Below, piece by piece: positions 19,070-28,456 of a stretch of 64,000 nucleotides of DNA (positions within the stretch are counted from its first letter, which is position 1; every line of letters begins with the position of its first letter). The position numbers and the translations under genes are program-made. The DNA is from Ignatzschineria indica. GTDB taxonomy: Bacteria; Pseudomonadota; Gammaproteobacteria; Cardiobacteriales; Wohlfahrtiimonadaceae. Where the stretch lies: contig NZ_QEWR01000002.1 in NCBI RefSeq assembly GCF_003121925.1, forward strand, positions 620,001 through 684,000. The letters run 5' to 3'. The notes under the pieces were generated by a model, which did not search any database, was not told where the DNA came from, and worked only from the letters and a program-made list of their open reading frames with translations.

Positions 19070-20278
19070 TTATTTGCTCGGCTCTACATGAATCTCACGC
19101 CATGGCTGATAGAGAAGAAAATAAGCAATCGCACCTGAAATTCCGGAAACCCCCATCACTACTGTTAAAAGCTCTTGATGATGTGTCACGATATAACTTG
19201 CAATCGCGCCAACAAAAAATTGTGTTGCTGAGTTCAGTGCCATTGCCGCTCCTGCTCGATGATAGTTGAGTTCAATAATTTGAGAGACAATATTATTCCC
19301 TATAAAGCCAGATACACACATCAAAAGGAAAGTTGAGAGGAAAAAACCAATGAGAGATTGATCTCCCCAGAACAACATAATAATGCCGGCAAGACTGATC
19401 CATACAAGCCCAAAAAGGATCAAAGTGATCACACTAAAACGTTTGAGACAGAGAATATTGAGGAGCGCACTAATAATCACTCCAACAATATTGAGTCCAA
19501 ATAGAATACTAAAATGGAATTCACTTAAGCCATATTGCGCTTGATAGAGATAAGAGGAACCGGTGACATAAGCAAATACAACACCCGCGGGCAATGCACA
19601 ACCGAGCATAGCGCCTAAGGAGCGGCGATCTCTCAAGATCAAACCGTAATTTTTAAAGGTCTGCGCAATACTGATATCACCTCGATCCTCTTTTTGATAG
19701 GTCTCTGGCAGAAAGAAGAAGGTCAGAAAAAAAGCAGCGCTACCAAAAAAAGTTAAGACCCAAAAGAGCGCCTGCCAACTCTTAAAGAGATAGAGTACCG
19801 CAACACCGATAAGAGGTGCTAAGAGTGGCGCAATCATCATAATCACCTGCACCACCGACATCATCACCGCAACCTCCTTCCCCTTAAAGACATCTCGAAT
19901 TACCGCGCGCCCGACCACCATACAGGCGCCGGCACCAATTGCTTGAATCAAGCGTAGTGCCTGCAAGCCTTCAATTTGCGAAACTAAAGTACTTAAGATA
20001 CTGGTTATGGAGTAGATAATCGCTCCGATTAAGATAATATTGCGTCGACCATATTTATCGGAGAGAGGCCCATAAAACATCATTCCGACACAGAGTCCTA
20101 ACAGAAAGAGCGTTAAGGTCTTTTTAACTTCGGCATCGGTGGTTCCAAACCCCTCCTGAATCTGTAAAAATGCCGGTAGATAGAGATCGATCGACATCGG
20201 AGCAAAAGCCCCCATCAGAGTAATGATAATGACCAGTAGAGGAACACCAGGGAGTTTTTTAGGAGTATAGAGAACCAT
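19070..20278 (-). CDS. MFS multidrug exporter of the Bcr/CflA family
   Basis: A 402-aa inner-membrane transporter with about 12 hydrophobic helices. The N-terminus has the family pattern APMSIDLYLPAF. Motif A between helices 2 and 3 reads GPLSDKYGRRNIILIG, and motif C-like RLIQAIGAGACMVVGRAVIRD follows. Bcr/CflA proteins are drug:H+ antiporters that export bicyclomycin, chloramphenicol or sulfonamides; the substrate here cannot be told. It is transcribed alone on the minus strand, convergent with dnaJ. Confidence 0.88.
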   Translation of the reverse strand: MVLYTPKKLPGVPLLVIIITLMGAFAPMSIDLYLPAFLQIQEGFGTTDAEVKKTLTLFLLGLCVGMMFYGPLSDKYGRRNIILIGAIIYSITSILSTLVSQIEGLQALRLIQAIGAGACMVVGRAVIRDVFKGKEVAVMMSVVQVIMMIAPLLAPLIGVAVLYLFKSWQALFWVLTFFGSAAFFLTFFFLPETYQKEDRGDISIAQTFKNYGLILRDRRSLGAMLGCALPAGVVFAYVTGSSYLYQAQYGLSEFHFSILFGLNIVGVIISALLNILCLKRFSVITLILFGLVWISLAGIIMLFWGDQSLIGFFLSTFLLMCVSGFIGNNIVSQIIELNYHRAGAAMALNSATQFFVGAIASYIVTHHQELLTVVMGVSGISGAIAYFLLYQPWREIHVEPSK

Positions 20279-20695
20279 AAATATTGATCGACCTAATCAT
20301 TAAATTTTAAAATCGTAGAGTGAGAACTTAAATGAAAACTCAAGAAATGAAGACTCAAGAATCCATGAACTCAAGAGTTCATTACCATTTACCAATCTCT
20401 ACAATAAGTTATTGAGAATGGAAATTATATCATATCTACTATCATTTAGAGTTAAGAAGCAATCTATTTAAGATGTATGAGCTAGGCTATCAGCAATTCA
20501 TTATCAATATCGTGCAAGATACTGTAAAATGGTGGGCTTATTATTTCATTGAGTAATGGCCGTTTATCGATACCCTTTAAGCAATACTCTTTAACAATAC
20601 TCTTTAAGAGAATCGCAAAGTAGCAAAGACGTAGAGATACTCATAAAATAACGACTGACCGATTGAGTCTTTTTTAAAGCTGGAGATCAAAGAGC
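20279..20695. other. Divergent promoter region between the MFS gene and cysS
   Basis: About 415 bp of AT-rich sequence without a convincing ORF. It must hold both promoters. A near-direct repeat of AATACTCTTTAA occurs around 20583-20608. No riboswitch or T-box was recognised. Confidence 0.4.
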
Positions 20696-22060
20696 ATGAT
20701 TCAAATCTACAATAGCCTAACACGCAAAAAAGAACCGTTTATACCGATTAATCCTGAACAGATTAAGATGTATGTCTGTGGAATGACGGTCTACGATTAT
20801 TGTCATATTGGTCATGCTCGCTCTCTTGTTGCCTTTGATATGATCAATCGCTACTTCCGCCATCGGGGTTATAATCTCAAATTTGTCCGCAATATTACCG
20901 ATATTGATGACAAAATTATTGCCCGCGCTAATGAGCGGGGAATTACGATTGATGAACTTACGGCTGAGTTTATCGAAAAGATGAATGAGGATTGTGATGC
21001 ACTCAATATCTTAAAGCCAGATGAAGAGCCCCGTGCTACAGATCATGTTGCCGGCATGCTTACAATGATTGAGCAATTAATCGAAAAAGGACTCGCTTAT
21101 CATGCTGATAATGGCGATGTCTACTATCGCGTTCGCCAATTTAAAGATTATGGTAAGCTCTCCAATCAATCGATCGATGAGTTAAGAGCAGGAGAACGCA
21201 TCGCAATCGACCAATATAAGGAAGATCCCCTCGACTTTGTTCTTTGGAAACATGCAAAAGCGGGAGAGCCCGCATGGGATTCCCCCTTTGGACCTGGTCG
21301 CCCCGGTTGGCATATTGAATGCTCTGTGATGAGCGCAGAACATCTTGGGGAGCATTTTGATATTCATGGCGGTGGAATGGATCTTAAATTCCCCCATCAT
21401 GAGTGTGAGATTGCCCAATCTGAAGGCTGCCACGATAAACCGATGGCAAATTATTGGATGCATAATGGCTTTATCAACATCGATAATGAGAAGATGAGTA
21501 AATCGCTCGGTAACTTCTTCACTATTCGCGAGATTCTTGAGCTCTACCCTGCTGAAGTCTTACGCTTTTTTATCTTAAGCACTCATTATCGCAGCCATAT
21601 TAACTACTCAACGGATACCATCACCCAAGCAGGAAATGGTCTAAAGCGTCTCTATACTGCACTCGCTACAGCGCCTGAAGAGATTGTTCCGATGCCGGAG
21701 AGCCATCCAATATTGGATAATTTCTACGCAGCTATGGATGATGACTTTAATTCTCCCTTAGCAATCTCCATATTACATGAAGTAGCGAACAACTATAATC
21801 GAACTAAAGAGCCTGTTTACTATACGCTTTTAAAAGAGTTAGGTGCTGTACTAGGAATCTTACAACAAGATCCAACCCACTTTTTACAGGGGGATACAGA
21901 GCACTTAGCGATCGATATTGATGCAATGATCGCTGCCCGTAATCAAGCGAGAGCCGAGAAGAATTGGGCTGAATCAGATCGTATACGAGATGAACTTGCC
22001 GCATTAGGCATCGCGCTTGAAGATAAAGATGGTCAAACAACTTGGAGAAAAATATCATGA
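20696..22060 (+). CDS. cysS: Cysteinyl-tRNA synthetase
   Basis: A 454-aa class I aminoacyl-tRNA synthetase that charges tRNA-Cys. The HIGH motif appears in [12 protein letters not shown]. The catalytic zinc ligands are in [19 protein letters not shown] and [18 protein letters not shown] appears as [14 protein letters not shown]. The C-terminal anticodon-binding helical domain is complete and ends with the usual short KDGxTTW segment. Length is normal (about 460 aa). The stop codon overlaps the ATG of the following DUF493 gene (ATGA), so the two are translationally coupled. Confidence 0.98.
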   Translation: MIQIYNSLTRKKEPFIPINPEQIKMYVCGMTVYDYCHIGHARSLVAFDMINRYFRHRGYNLKFVRNITDIDDKIIARANERGITIDELTAEFIEKMNEDCDALNILKPDEEPRATDHVAGMLTMIEQLIEKGLAYHADNGDVYYRVRQFKDYGKLSNQSIDELRAGERIAIDQYKEDPLDFVLWKHAKAGEPAWDSPFGPGRPGWHIECSVMSAEHLGEHFDIHGGGMDLKFPHHECEIAQSEGCHDKPMANYWMHNGFINIDNEKMSKSLGNFFTIREILELYPAEVLRFFILSTHYRSHINYSTDTITQAGNGLKRLYTALATAPEEIVPMPESHPILDNFYAAMDDDFNSPLAISILHEVANNYNRTKEPVYYTLLKELGAVLGILQQDPTHFLQGDTEHLAIDIDAMIAARNQARAEKNWAESDRIRDELAALGIALEDKDGQTTWRKIS

Positions 22061-22332
22061 TTAATCCAGAAACTGGCGAATCACTTGTCGATTTCCCAAC
22101 CCACTTTGCATTTAAAGTAACGGGGGAAAATAGTGACGACTTTGAAGAGCTGATTATCGGCTTAATGAAAGAGGTTGACCCTAAACTAGATCACGATCGT
22201 ATTAAGCGTAATATGAGTAAGTCTGGTAAATATATCTCTTTAACTATAGAAGTCTTTGTCACTGAACAGGGACATATCGATAAAGTCTATGAGTTATTAA
22301 AAGATGAAAAGCGTGTGCTTTTCGCAATCTAA
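22057..22332 (+). CDS. DUF493 / YbeD-family small protein
   Basis: A 91-aa protein of the DUF493 (YbeD) family, small ACT-like alpha/beta proteins of unknown function. It shows [14 protein letters not shown] near the start and a [23 protein letters not shown] end, typical of the fold. The ATG at 22057 overlaps the cysS stop by four bases; an in-frame TTG at 22042 is less likely. It ends 100 bp before a strong terminator. Confidence 0.85.
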   Translation: MINPETGESLVDFPTHFAFKVTGENSDDFEELIIGLMKEVDPKLDHDRIKRNMSKSGKYISLTIEVFVTEQGHIDKVYELLKDEKRVLFAI

Positions 22333-22433
22333 GATTGCAATCTCAATCATAATTTAGGTTATCATTTCGTTATAGATCATACAGGTCATACAAGTCATAA
22401 CTTATAACGAATACCTGCAAATAACCGCATCTC

Positions 22434-22463
22434 AGAGGTCCACAAGTGTGGACCTCTTTTTTT
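22434..22463 (+). terminator. Strong intrinsic terminator after cysS-DUF493
   Basis: A 10-bp perfect stem (AGAGGTCCAC at 22434-22443, GTGGACCTCT at 22448-22457) with a 4-nt loop and an eight-T tract. The remaining stretch to aroC (22464-22717) shows no gene. Confidence 0.92.
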
Positions 22464-22717
22464 ATTCTCCCCATCTCATCTGCCTTGTAGATCCCTTGAG
22501 ATCCCTTGAGATAGATTAAGATACTTTTGAAAATGGTATAAAAAGTGACAAACCTCTTCTTATTATCGGGAGGAGCATCAAGAAGAAAAACAGGAAGATG
22601 CGACAAGCGCAAAAAGGTGCTATTCTGCTCAATGGGCTGAATCGAGAGCGATTCAAAATAAAGGCAACAATAAAGAAATAATAAGTTAATCTCATATCGA
22701 CAAGGGAGAGAAAGTAT

Positions 22718-23785
22718 ATGTCGGGCAATAGCATCGGAAAATTATTTTGTGTAACTACCGCAGGAGAGAGTCACGGAAAGGCATTAGTTGCGATTGTTGA
22801 TGGTTGCCCTCCAGGAATCGAAATTAATGAAGAGATGTTACAGGTCGATCTTGATCGCCGTAAGCCGGGGCAATCACGCCATACAACTCAACGCAGAGAA
22901 GCGGATCGAGTCACGATACTCTCTGGTGTTTTCGATGGTAAAAGTACCGGAACCTCTATCGCCCTACTCATTGAGAATGAGGATCAGCGCTCGAAAGATT
23001 ATAACGATATTAAAGATCTCTTTAGACCTGGTCATGCCGATTATACTTATCACCATAAATATGGAGTACGTGATTATCGCGGTGGTGGGCGCTCTAGTGC
23101 GCGGGAAACAGCCATTCGTGTCGCTGCCGGTGCAATTGCAAAAGCTGTACTGAAAAAACTTTATGGTACTGAAATTTATGGTTATCTCTCACAATTAGGG
23201 CCGATCAAACCAAGTCAGTTCCAAAAGGCAGCCATTGAAGCGGAAGGAAACCCCTTCTTCTGGCCTTGCTTAGAGGATATGGCCGAGCTAGAAAACTATA
23301 TGGATCAACTCCGCAAATCTGGAAACTCTATTGGCGCGAAAGTCACCGTTATTGCCGAGAACCCTCCTGTCGGTTTAGGAGAGCCGGTATTTGATCGCTT
23401 AGATGCCGATATTGCACATGCCATGATGGGAATTAATGCCGTAAAAGGGGTCGAAATTGGTGATGGATTTTCCGCTGTAGAAGCGCTTGGTACCGAATTT
23501 AGAGATGAGATCACATCTGATGGATTTCTCTCTAATCATGCAGGTGGAATCCTCGGGGGCATCTCCTCAGGTCAACCTATCATTACCCATATCGCCTTAA
23601 AACCCACCTCAAGCCTTCGCTTAGAAGGAAAAACTGTGGATATTGACGGCAATGAGACATCAGTCATCACCAAAGGGCGACACGATCCATGTGTCGGTAT
23701 TCGCGCAACCCCCATCGCAGAAGCGATGTTAGCGATTACCCTGCTCGATCATGCACTACGCCATCGCGGACAGACCGGCCAATAA
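22718..23785 (+). CDS. aroC: Chorismate synthase
   Basis: A 355-aa enzyme for the last common step of aromatic biosynthesis, converting EPSP to chorismate with reduced FMN. Signatures are [19 protein letters not shown], the [17 protein letters not shown] loop, the [14 protein letters not shown] motif and [10 protein letters not shown] near the C-terminus. The length matches the bacterial family (about 350-365 aa). AGGGAG upstream serves as ribosome-binding site. It is the last chromosomal gene before the CRISPR leader. Confidence 0.98.
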   Translation: MSGNSIGKLFCVTTAGESHGKALVAIVDGCPPGIEINEEMLQVDLDRRKPGQSRHTTQRREADRVTILSGVFDGKSTGTSIALLIENEDQRSKDYNDIKDLFRPGHADYTYHHKYGVRDYRGGGRSSARETAIRVAAGAIAKAVLKKLYGTEIYGYLSQLGPIKPSQFQKAAIEAEGNPFFWPCLEDMAELENYMDQLRKSGNSIGAKVTVIAENPPVGLGEPVFDRLDADIAHAMMGINAVKGVEIGDGFSAVEALGTEFRDEITSDGFLSNHAGGILGGISSGQPIITHIALKPTSSLRLEGKTVDIDGNETSVITKGRHDPCVGIRATPIAEAMLAITLLDHALRHRGQTGQ

Positions 23786-23890
23786 ATATTATCGATCAAT
23801 GAGCCTCTTGACCTATCGTTCATCATAAATTACGCTTCAATAGAGAGGGAGGTTCTTATCACCACTATTCTTCACAAAAGTAATAAGAAC

Positions 23891-24071
23891 TTCTTTACAG
23901 ATGGGGATTAATATGATTTCAAGGTATTAATCCTTTTTAACCTTTATTTTATGCTCTTTAAAAATTTAGCAATAAATCAATAAGTTACACAGCATGAGAA
24001 AATAATAGGTTTTTAAAGGCAAAAGCGCCTTAAACTTAGACTACTCAGTCCTTTTAAGGCTTAAATCTATA
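23891..24071 (+). promoter_or_regulatory. Probable CRISPR leader
   Basis: AT-rich non-coding sequence directly 5' of the first repeat. The repeat orientation (CTTAGAAA handle at the 3' side) and the degenerate repeats at the far end place the leader here. A weak hairpin formed by GTTCTTAT (23852) and ATAAGAAC (23883) to its left may end aroC transcription. No gene lies between 23786 and 24071. Confidence 0.6.
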
Positions 24072-24938
24072 GTTAACTGCCGTATAGGCAGCTTAGAAAT
24101 TCTGATAAGATTCGGCCGCCTTGACCAATACGTTAACTGCCGTATAGGCAGCTTAGAAATATGTTTCAGAATCACAATTAGATCCGCGTGAGTTAACTGC
24201 CGTATAGGCAGCTTAGAAAGAGTTGGTGCATTCAAGATGGGTGCAGAAAGTGTTAACTGCCGTATAGGCAGCTTAGAAATTGCTCGAGGAGTACTATTAT
24301 AGCGTGGAGGGGTTAACTGCCGTATAGGCAGCTTAGAAAAAATATGAATTTTGACGGCGCTATCTCTATATGTTAACTGCCGTATAGGCAGCTTAGAAAT
24401 GATTTAGTGCGCGTTGTTGAGCGTGCAATTGGTTAACTGCCGTATAGGCAGCTTAGAAACTGCGCAATTGATAGACTTATAGTCAATCTTTGTTAACTGC
24501 CGTATAGGCAGCTTAGAAAAAATTAAACTTCTATTAATTCTTGCTCTAATTGTTAACTGCCGTATAGGCAGCTTAGAAAGTATTCATCTTCCCGAATCTC
24601 TTCAAATGTGCGTTAACTGCCGTATAGGCAGCTTAGAAAAGCTCATTAATGTGATATTTAGGGGCAAACCAGTTAACTGCCGTATAGGCAGCTTAGAAAC
24701 AACCGCTACCGCCCGTTTCCGCGTCTGCTTGTTAACTGCCGTATAGGCAGCTTAGAAACGAAAGCCCCTGTCTAAGCCCTTAGAGCATGAGTTAACTGCC
24801 GTATAGGTAGCTTAGAAATCTTACAAAAGCACTGCGTTATGCTCTTCTAGGTTAACTGCCGTATAGGCAGCTTAGAAAAGCTTGGTGTGCCTTGTAGGAT
24901 TTGAACCTACGTTAACTGCCGTATAGGCAGCTTATAAA
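24072..24938 (+). CRISPR. Type I-F CRISPR array, 15 repeats and 14 spacers, no cas genes nearby
   Basis: The 28-bp repeat starts GTTAACTGCCGTATAGGCAG and ends CTTAGAAA. It differs from the common I-F repeat at two positions and keeps the CTGCC/GGCAG hairpin and the 8-nt handle. Repeats start at 24072 and then every 60 bp to 24672, followed by 24731, 24791, 24851 and 24911. Spacers are 32 bp, except the 11th at 31 bp. Two repeats near the 3' end vary: the 13th has GGTAG (still pairing through G-U) and the 15th has CTTATAAA. This marks the trailer end. No cas1, cas2-3, cas8f, cas5, cas7 or cas6f is present in the window. The last spacer (24879-24910) resembles a tRNA 3' end. I found no obvious spacer match to the neighbouring prophage by eye. 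Confidence 0.97.
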
Positions 24939-25041
24939 TATTTCCCCTGGAAAGAATGTGGGGTACTGATCATTGTGGCACATGGAGAGGCTGAAGAAGA
25001 ACCTCGATGAGCTTTGATGTTATCGGCTTCACCGAGGTTTG

Positions 25042-25105
25042 CTGCAAAAAACGGCCTTTGGCACAAAATGCTAATTCATGTTAGTTTTTTGCGAAATGAT
25101 TGGCA
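25042..25105. repeat. Left-end transposase-binding sites
   Basis: Two 22-bp segments, 25042-25063 and 25084-25105, share the TTGGCA ending with the right-end sites. The second also has GCGAAA and TGATTGGCA, close to right-end site R2. They resemble Mu attL sites L1 and L2 in number and irregular spacing. Assignment is by comparison with the right end only. Confidence 0.6.
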
Positions 25106-25225
25106 TATTGTTACAACTGTTTAATAGGTGTTTAAACGTTTATTAAACAGCCGTTTAAAAGATTAGGCACTTTCAACTTTAAACAGTTAACTATTAAAAA
25201 ATGATAGGTTTTAATAGTTCAAGCA
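25106..25225. other. Prophage left non-coding region with TTTAAAC motifs
   Basis: About 120 bp without a gene between the left-end sites and the repressor terminator. It contains GTTTAAAC at 25130-25137 and several variants (GTTTAAAA, CTTTAAACAG), the same motif found at late-module borders. Confidence 0.5.
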
Positions 25226-25269
25226 AAAACACTTCAGAGCTGTTGCAATGACAGCCTTTGAAGTGTTTT
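25226..25269. terminator. Long hairpin terminator downstream of the repressor gene
   Basis: An 11-bp stem (AAAACACTTCA at 25226-25236, TGAAGTGTTTT at 25259-25269) contains an inner GCTGT/ACAGC stem, with T-rich sequence on both strands. It lies about 55 bp beyond the minus-strand repressor stop. Confidence 0.75.
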
Positions 25270-25326
25270 GTTTTTATAGAGAGGTTGAAAGTGGGTTGTA
25301 GTTGTTATTTGTAGGCTACTTTAAAG

Positions 25327-26085
25327 TTACGGCACATTACGACCATGCCAAACAACTCTACCAATAGCACCAAAATCGTTTGGTTGATTGCTTAGATCTA
25401 TCTCAAAGGGTCTATAGACATTATTGGTGCTTGAGACCTCAATCTTATTGCCTGGTAGCTTTTGGATGCGTTTAACGATGAGATCACCATCGATTCGGAT
25501 GACGTAGATCCCGTTGTTAAGATGCTTATCTGCCGTATTGATAAGAATAACATCCCCATCACTAATCTCACCTTCCATAGAATCACCCCTTACACCTATT
25601 GCAATGAGATCTTTAGCACATACGCCAAGAACGTTATCAATCCAATACTTTCTGAATGCCATTGAGTGCATATACATTTCTTGGCTTACATCGCAACCAT
25701 GCCCAGCGCTTGCACTGATGTTATAACGGGGAATAAACACAAACTCATTTAAATCAACAGACTCCCCTAATGTGTTCAGAACCGCTAAGTTAGGCATATC
25801 GACATTTTCTGAAGATAAGTATTTTTGCCCAATACCTCTACTTAGCCAATCGCTACTTATATTAAATGCATCGCATATTTTAATTAATAGAGGCATTCCT
25901 GGTGTTCCACCCTCCATCAATCGATGAATTCCAGATGGTGATACTCCTACCTTATTAGCAAAGGCATTTGGATTCCCGACTTCTTCTACTAATGAAAGTA
26001 ATCGTTTGTGAAAAGAGCTTTCGCATTCAAGTTCATTTTTTAAACTTGAATGATTAGCTGTTTCATTCAACTTCTCATTTGACAT
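25327..26085 (-). CDS. Prophage repressor, HTH plus S24 (LexA/CI-like) peptidase domain
   Basis: A 252-aa repressor. The N-terminal helix-turn-helix covers about 30-85 (NAFANKVGVSPSGIHRLMEG). The C-terminal S24 domain has the catalytic Ser in GDSMEGEISDGDVILI and the Lys in IVKRIQ. An Ala-Gly cleavage site is plausible in ISASAGHG, so RecA-stimulated self-cleavage and SOS induction are expected. Mu itself uses a different, ClpX-sensitive repressor; an S24 repressor is typical of other Mu-like phages such as D3112/B3 relatives. ATG at 26085 follows AAGGAG. It diverges from ner, with operator half-sites between and inside its first codons. Confidence 0.92.
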   Translation of the reverse strand: MSNEKLNETANHSSLKNELECESSFHKRLLSLVEEVGNPNAFANKVGVSPSGIHRLMEGGTPGMPLLIKICDAFNISSDWLSRGIGQKYLSSENVDMPNLAVLNTLGESVDLNEFVFIPRYNISASAGHGCDVSQEMYMHSMAFRKYWIDNVLGVCAKDLIAIGVRGDSMEGEISDGDVILINTADKHLNNGIYVIRIDGDLIVKRIQKLPGNKIEVSSTNNVYRPFEIDLSNQPNDFGAIGRVVWHGRNVP

Positions 26086-26180
26086 CACTTATCTCCTTGA
26101 TATATGCGCTAGAACATCCTAAATGCTCTTTTGTATACGATTAAGAACTTGAATGATGATATCGATATGATCATTCAAGT
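26024..26180. promoter_or_regulatory. Operator cluster of the prophage early control region
   Basis: Five copies of the half-site CATTCAAGTT or its complement occur at 26024-26033, 26043-26052 (complement), 26064-26073 (one mismatch), 26147-26157 (ACTTGAATGAT) and 26170-26180 (ATCATTCAAGT). The last two form a perfect 11-bp inverted repeat with a 12-nt spacer in the repressor-ner intergenic region. The first three lie within the repressor's own 5' coding sequence. These are likely binding sites for the repressor and/or Ner. Confidence 0.7.
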
Positions 26181-26253
26181 TGACTATCTTCTTATTTGGT
26201 TATATCATCTACTCATTCGTTAACATCTTTCACTAAATAAAGAGGGTTAGTAA

Positions 26254-26520
26254 ATGAACGTATTAAGCAAAGAAAAAAACAGCCAACGTGATTGGCATCG
26301 CGCTGACATCATTGCAGCTCTTCATAAAAATGGTTGGTCGATCAGGCAATTAGCCTTTAAACATGGTTATGCCGGATCTTCCTCTTTAAGCCAAGCATTA
26401 TATAGACCATTTCCAAAAGGAGAAAGAATTATCGCAAATGCGATTGGAATTCCACCTGAACAAATATGGCCTACTCGCTTTCAGGAAAGAAAACTAAAAG
26501 AATCTCGTATGTTTGGGTAA
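26254..26520 (+). CDS. ner: Ner/Nlp-type winged-helix early regulator
   Basis: An 88-aa DNA-binding protein with the Ner family signature: DWHRADIIAALHKNGWSIRQLA, then GYAGSSSLSQALYRPFPKGERIIANAIGIPPEQIWPTR. In Mu, Ner represses early transcription and the repressor promoter to favour lytic growth. It is the first gene of the early operon, diverges from the repressor and ends just before the transposase start. Family and position agree. Confidence 0.93.
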   Translation: MNVLSKEKNSQRDWHRADIIAALHKNGWSIRQLAFKHGYAGSSSLSQALYRPFPKGERIIANAIGIPPEQIWPTRFQERKLKESRMFG

Positions 26521-26524
26521 TCTT

Positions 26525-28447
26525 ATGAAACTTTTTTATAGTGCGAAAGAATTGTCAGAAATGAACTTACATGGTTTACCCAGTACTGTTCAAAATATTA
26601 CTGCAACAGCTAATCGCAACAACTGGAATAAGCAAGAGAGACAAGGTCGAGGCGGTGGCTACGAATATGAAGTTGCCTCTATGCCTCCCGAAATTCAACA
26701 ACAGATCCGCGAATACGAAATTGCGAACCTGGTTATTGAACCGCGTCATGCAAAAGTTAAATCGCTAACGATTCCGGAATCTAAAGAATTAGATCAGCTT
26801 ACAACTGAACAGAGAGAGATTGCTGATGCTCGTCTCTATCTTGTTGCAGCAGTTGCGGAGCTTGAAAAAACAACGACTCGTTTAAACGCTGTTAAAACGA
26901 TTGTTAAACAAGCCAAAGCGGGAGAGTTAGAACCTTCATTACAAGAAGCTGCTTACTTAGCAAATGCTCGTCGCCAAAAAGGCCGTGTAATCTCCGAGCG
27001 CTCTTTGATGCGCTATGTATTAACGGCAGCTAAATGCGAAACACCGGCCGAAAGAGTGCAAGCACTTGCACCGGGTCAACCAAAAGCGAAACCTTTGAAG
27101 TCAATTCCTTGGTTACCGCTCTTCTTGAAGATCTATCAAGTGCCTTCAGGAATCAGTGTTGAAGAGGCTTATGTTGAGTTTGTCAATATCTGCATTGCTC
27201 AGAAGAAAGAGTATCCCACGATTCATCAAGTGCGTTATGCATTACGCCGTATGAGTGAGATCGATCGTGAAAAAGGTCGTGTGACTGGTTCAGATCGTAA
27301 AGCGGTATTGCCATATGTGAAGCGCAATTGGGAAGTATTGGGTTTGAATGGCGCTTGGGTAGGAGATGGTACTTCGATGAAACTCAAAGTACAGCACCCA
27401 GATCACGGTCGTCCTTTTATCCCAGAACTTACGATGATCATCGATGCAGCGAATCGTTACATTGTGGGATGGTCGGTATCGCTTGCTGAGAACACTTTAG
27501 CGGTTGCAGATGCATTTCGTCACGGTGTTGAGAAGCATGGCCTTCCGCTTATTTACTATTCAGATAATGGTGGTGGTCAGACAGCCAAGCATTTAGATCA
27601 CGATGTCACAGGTATCTTTGCTCGTCTTGGTGTTGAGCATAAAACGGGTATCCCCGGTAATCCGCAAGGACGCGGAATTATTGAGCGCTTAAATAGAACC
27701 GTAGCACAACGTATAGCAAGACAGTTCCCAACTTACTTCGGCGGTAATTCAGATCGTGAGTCTGTTCGTAAGATGTTAGTTGCTGTTGATAGTGCTTCAA
27801 ATGCGGTTGCTAAAGGCAAAGAACTTACGACGCAACAAGAAACAACGGTAAACAAGATTCCTTCGTGGCAGCAGTTTATTGACATGTGCCAGGCTGGTAT
27901 CGACTGGTACAACAATGAACATATTCATAGAGAGCTTGGAACGACACCGGCAGAAGCTCGTAAGAAACAGCTTGAAACAGCTGAAGTTGATTATCTAACG
28001 GATGCGGAGATCCGTGATCTCTTTAGACCAAGCGAAATCCGTACCGTTCAGCGTGGCTGGGTATCGCTCTACAACAACCAATACTTTTCGATGGATCTCG
28101 CACCGTATAACGGCTTAGAAGTTCAAGTGAGCTTTGATATTCACGATGCTTCGAGCGTCATTATCCGAGATATCGATGGACGCTTTATCTGTGAGGCCGA
28201 GTTTGATGGTAATAAGCGCGATGCTTTCCCGAAAGCATATGTGGAAGAAGTTCGTGAGAGACGCCGTAAGAATCGCCTCCGTACGCTTCAAAAACGTATG
28301 GAAGAGGTGGAAGCAGAAGCACGCGGAACGATCGATCACCAACCAGACTTTAGCAACTTCATCGAGATGCCCAAAGAAGAGAAAGAACCTGTCTTCTTGT
28401 TTGAATCAGAACGTGAAGAGTTTGAATTAAAAAAAAAGAAAGCCTAG
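26525..28447 (+). CDS. MuA-type DDE transposase
   Basis: A 640-aa transposase of the Mu A family. The N-terminal end-binding region starts MKLFYSAKELSEM ... LHGLPSTVQNI, parallel to the Mu A start. The RNase-H-fold catalytic core has D281 in WVGDGTSMKL, D347 in YYSDNGGGQ and E387 in GNPQGRGIIERLNRT, a D-D-E triad. A C-terminal Mu-transposase barrel domain and basic tail follow. I take the ATG at 26525 instead of the in-frame TTG at 26513, since it aligns with the usual family start; it lies four bases after the ner stop. It should bind the 22-bp sites at both ends and catalyse strand transfer. Confidence 0.96.
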   Translation: MKLFYSAKELSEMNLHGLPSTVQNITATANRNNWNKQERQGRGGGYEYEVASMPPEIQQQIREYEIANLVIEPRHAKVKSLTIPESKELDQLTTEQREIADARLYLVAAVAELEKTTTRLNAVKTIVKQAKAGELEPSLQEAAYLANARRQKGRVISERSLMRYVLTAAKCETPAERVQALAPGQPKAKPLKSIPWLPLFLKIYQVPSGISVEEAYVEFVNICIAQKKEYPTIHQVRYALRRMSEIDREKGRVTGSDRKAVLPYVKRNWEVLGLNGAWVGDGTSMKLKVQHPDHGRPFIPELTMIIDAANRYIVGWSVSLAENTLAVADAFRHGVEKHGLPLIYYSDNGGGQTAKHLDHDVTGIFARLGVEHKTGIPGNPQGRGIIERLNRTVAQRIARQFPTYFGGNSDRESVRKMLVAVDSASNAVAKGKELTTQQETTVNKIPSWQQFIDMCQAGIDWYNNEHIHRELGTTPAEARKKQLETAEVDYLTDAEIRDLFRPSEIRTVQRGWVSLYNNQYFSMDLAPYNGLEVQVSFDIHDASSVIIRDIDGRFICEAEFDGNKRDAFPKAYVEEVRERRRKNRLRTLQKRMEEVEAEARGTIDHQPDFSNFIEMPKEEKEPVFLFESEREEFELKKKKA

Positions 28448-28456
28448 GAGTTAAAC

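Noticed and set aside
24879-24910. tRNA gene near 24880-24910
   Set aside because: Only the T-arm and acceptor strand fit in the 32-bp spacer between CRISPR repeats; D- and anticodon arms are missing, so it is a spacer and not a gene.
24100-24910. Spacers targeting the neighbouring prophage
   Set aside because: I compared spacers with prophage sequence by eye and found no clear match; a proper alignment search is required before any claim.
24072-26520. I-F3 CRISPR-associated transposon (CAST)
   Set aside because: The adjacent transposase is MuA/MuB type and part of a full phage; no tnsABC, tniQ or cas genes are present. The tRNA-like spacer is noted as a finding only.
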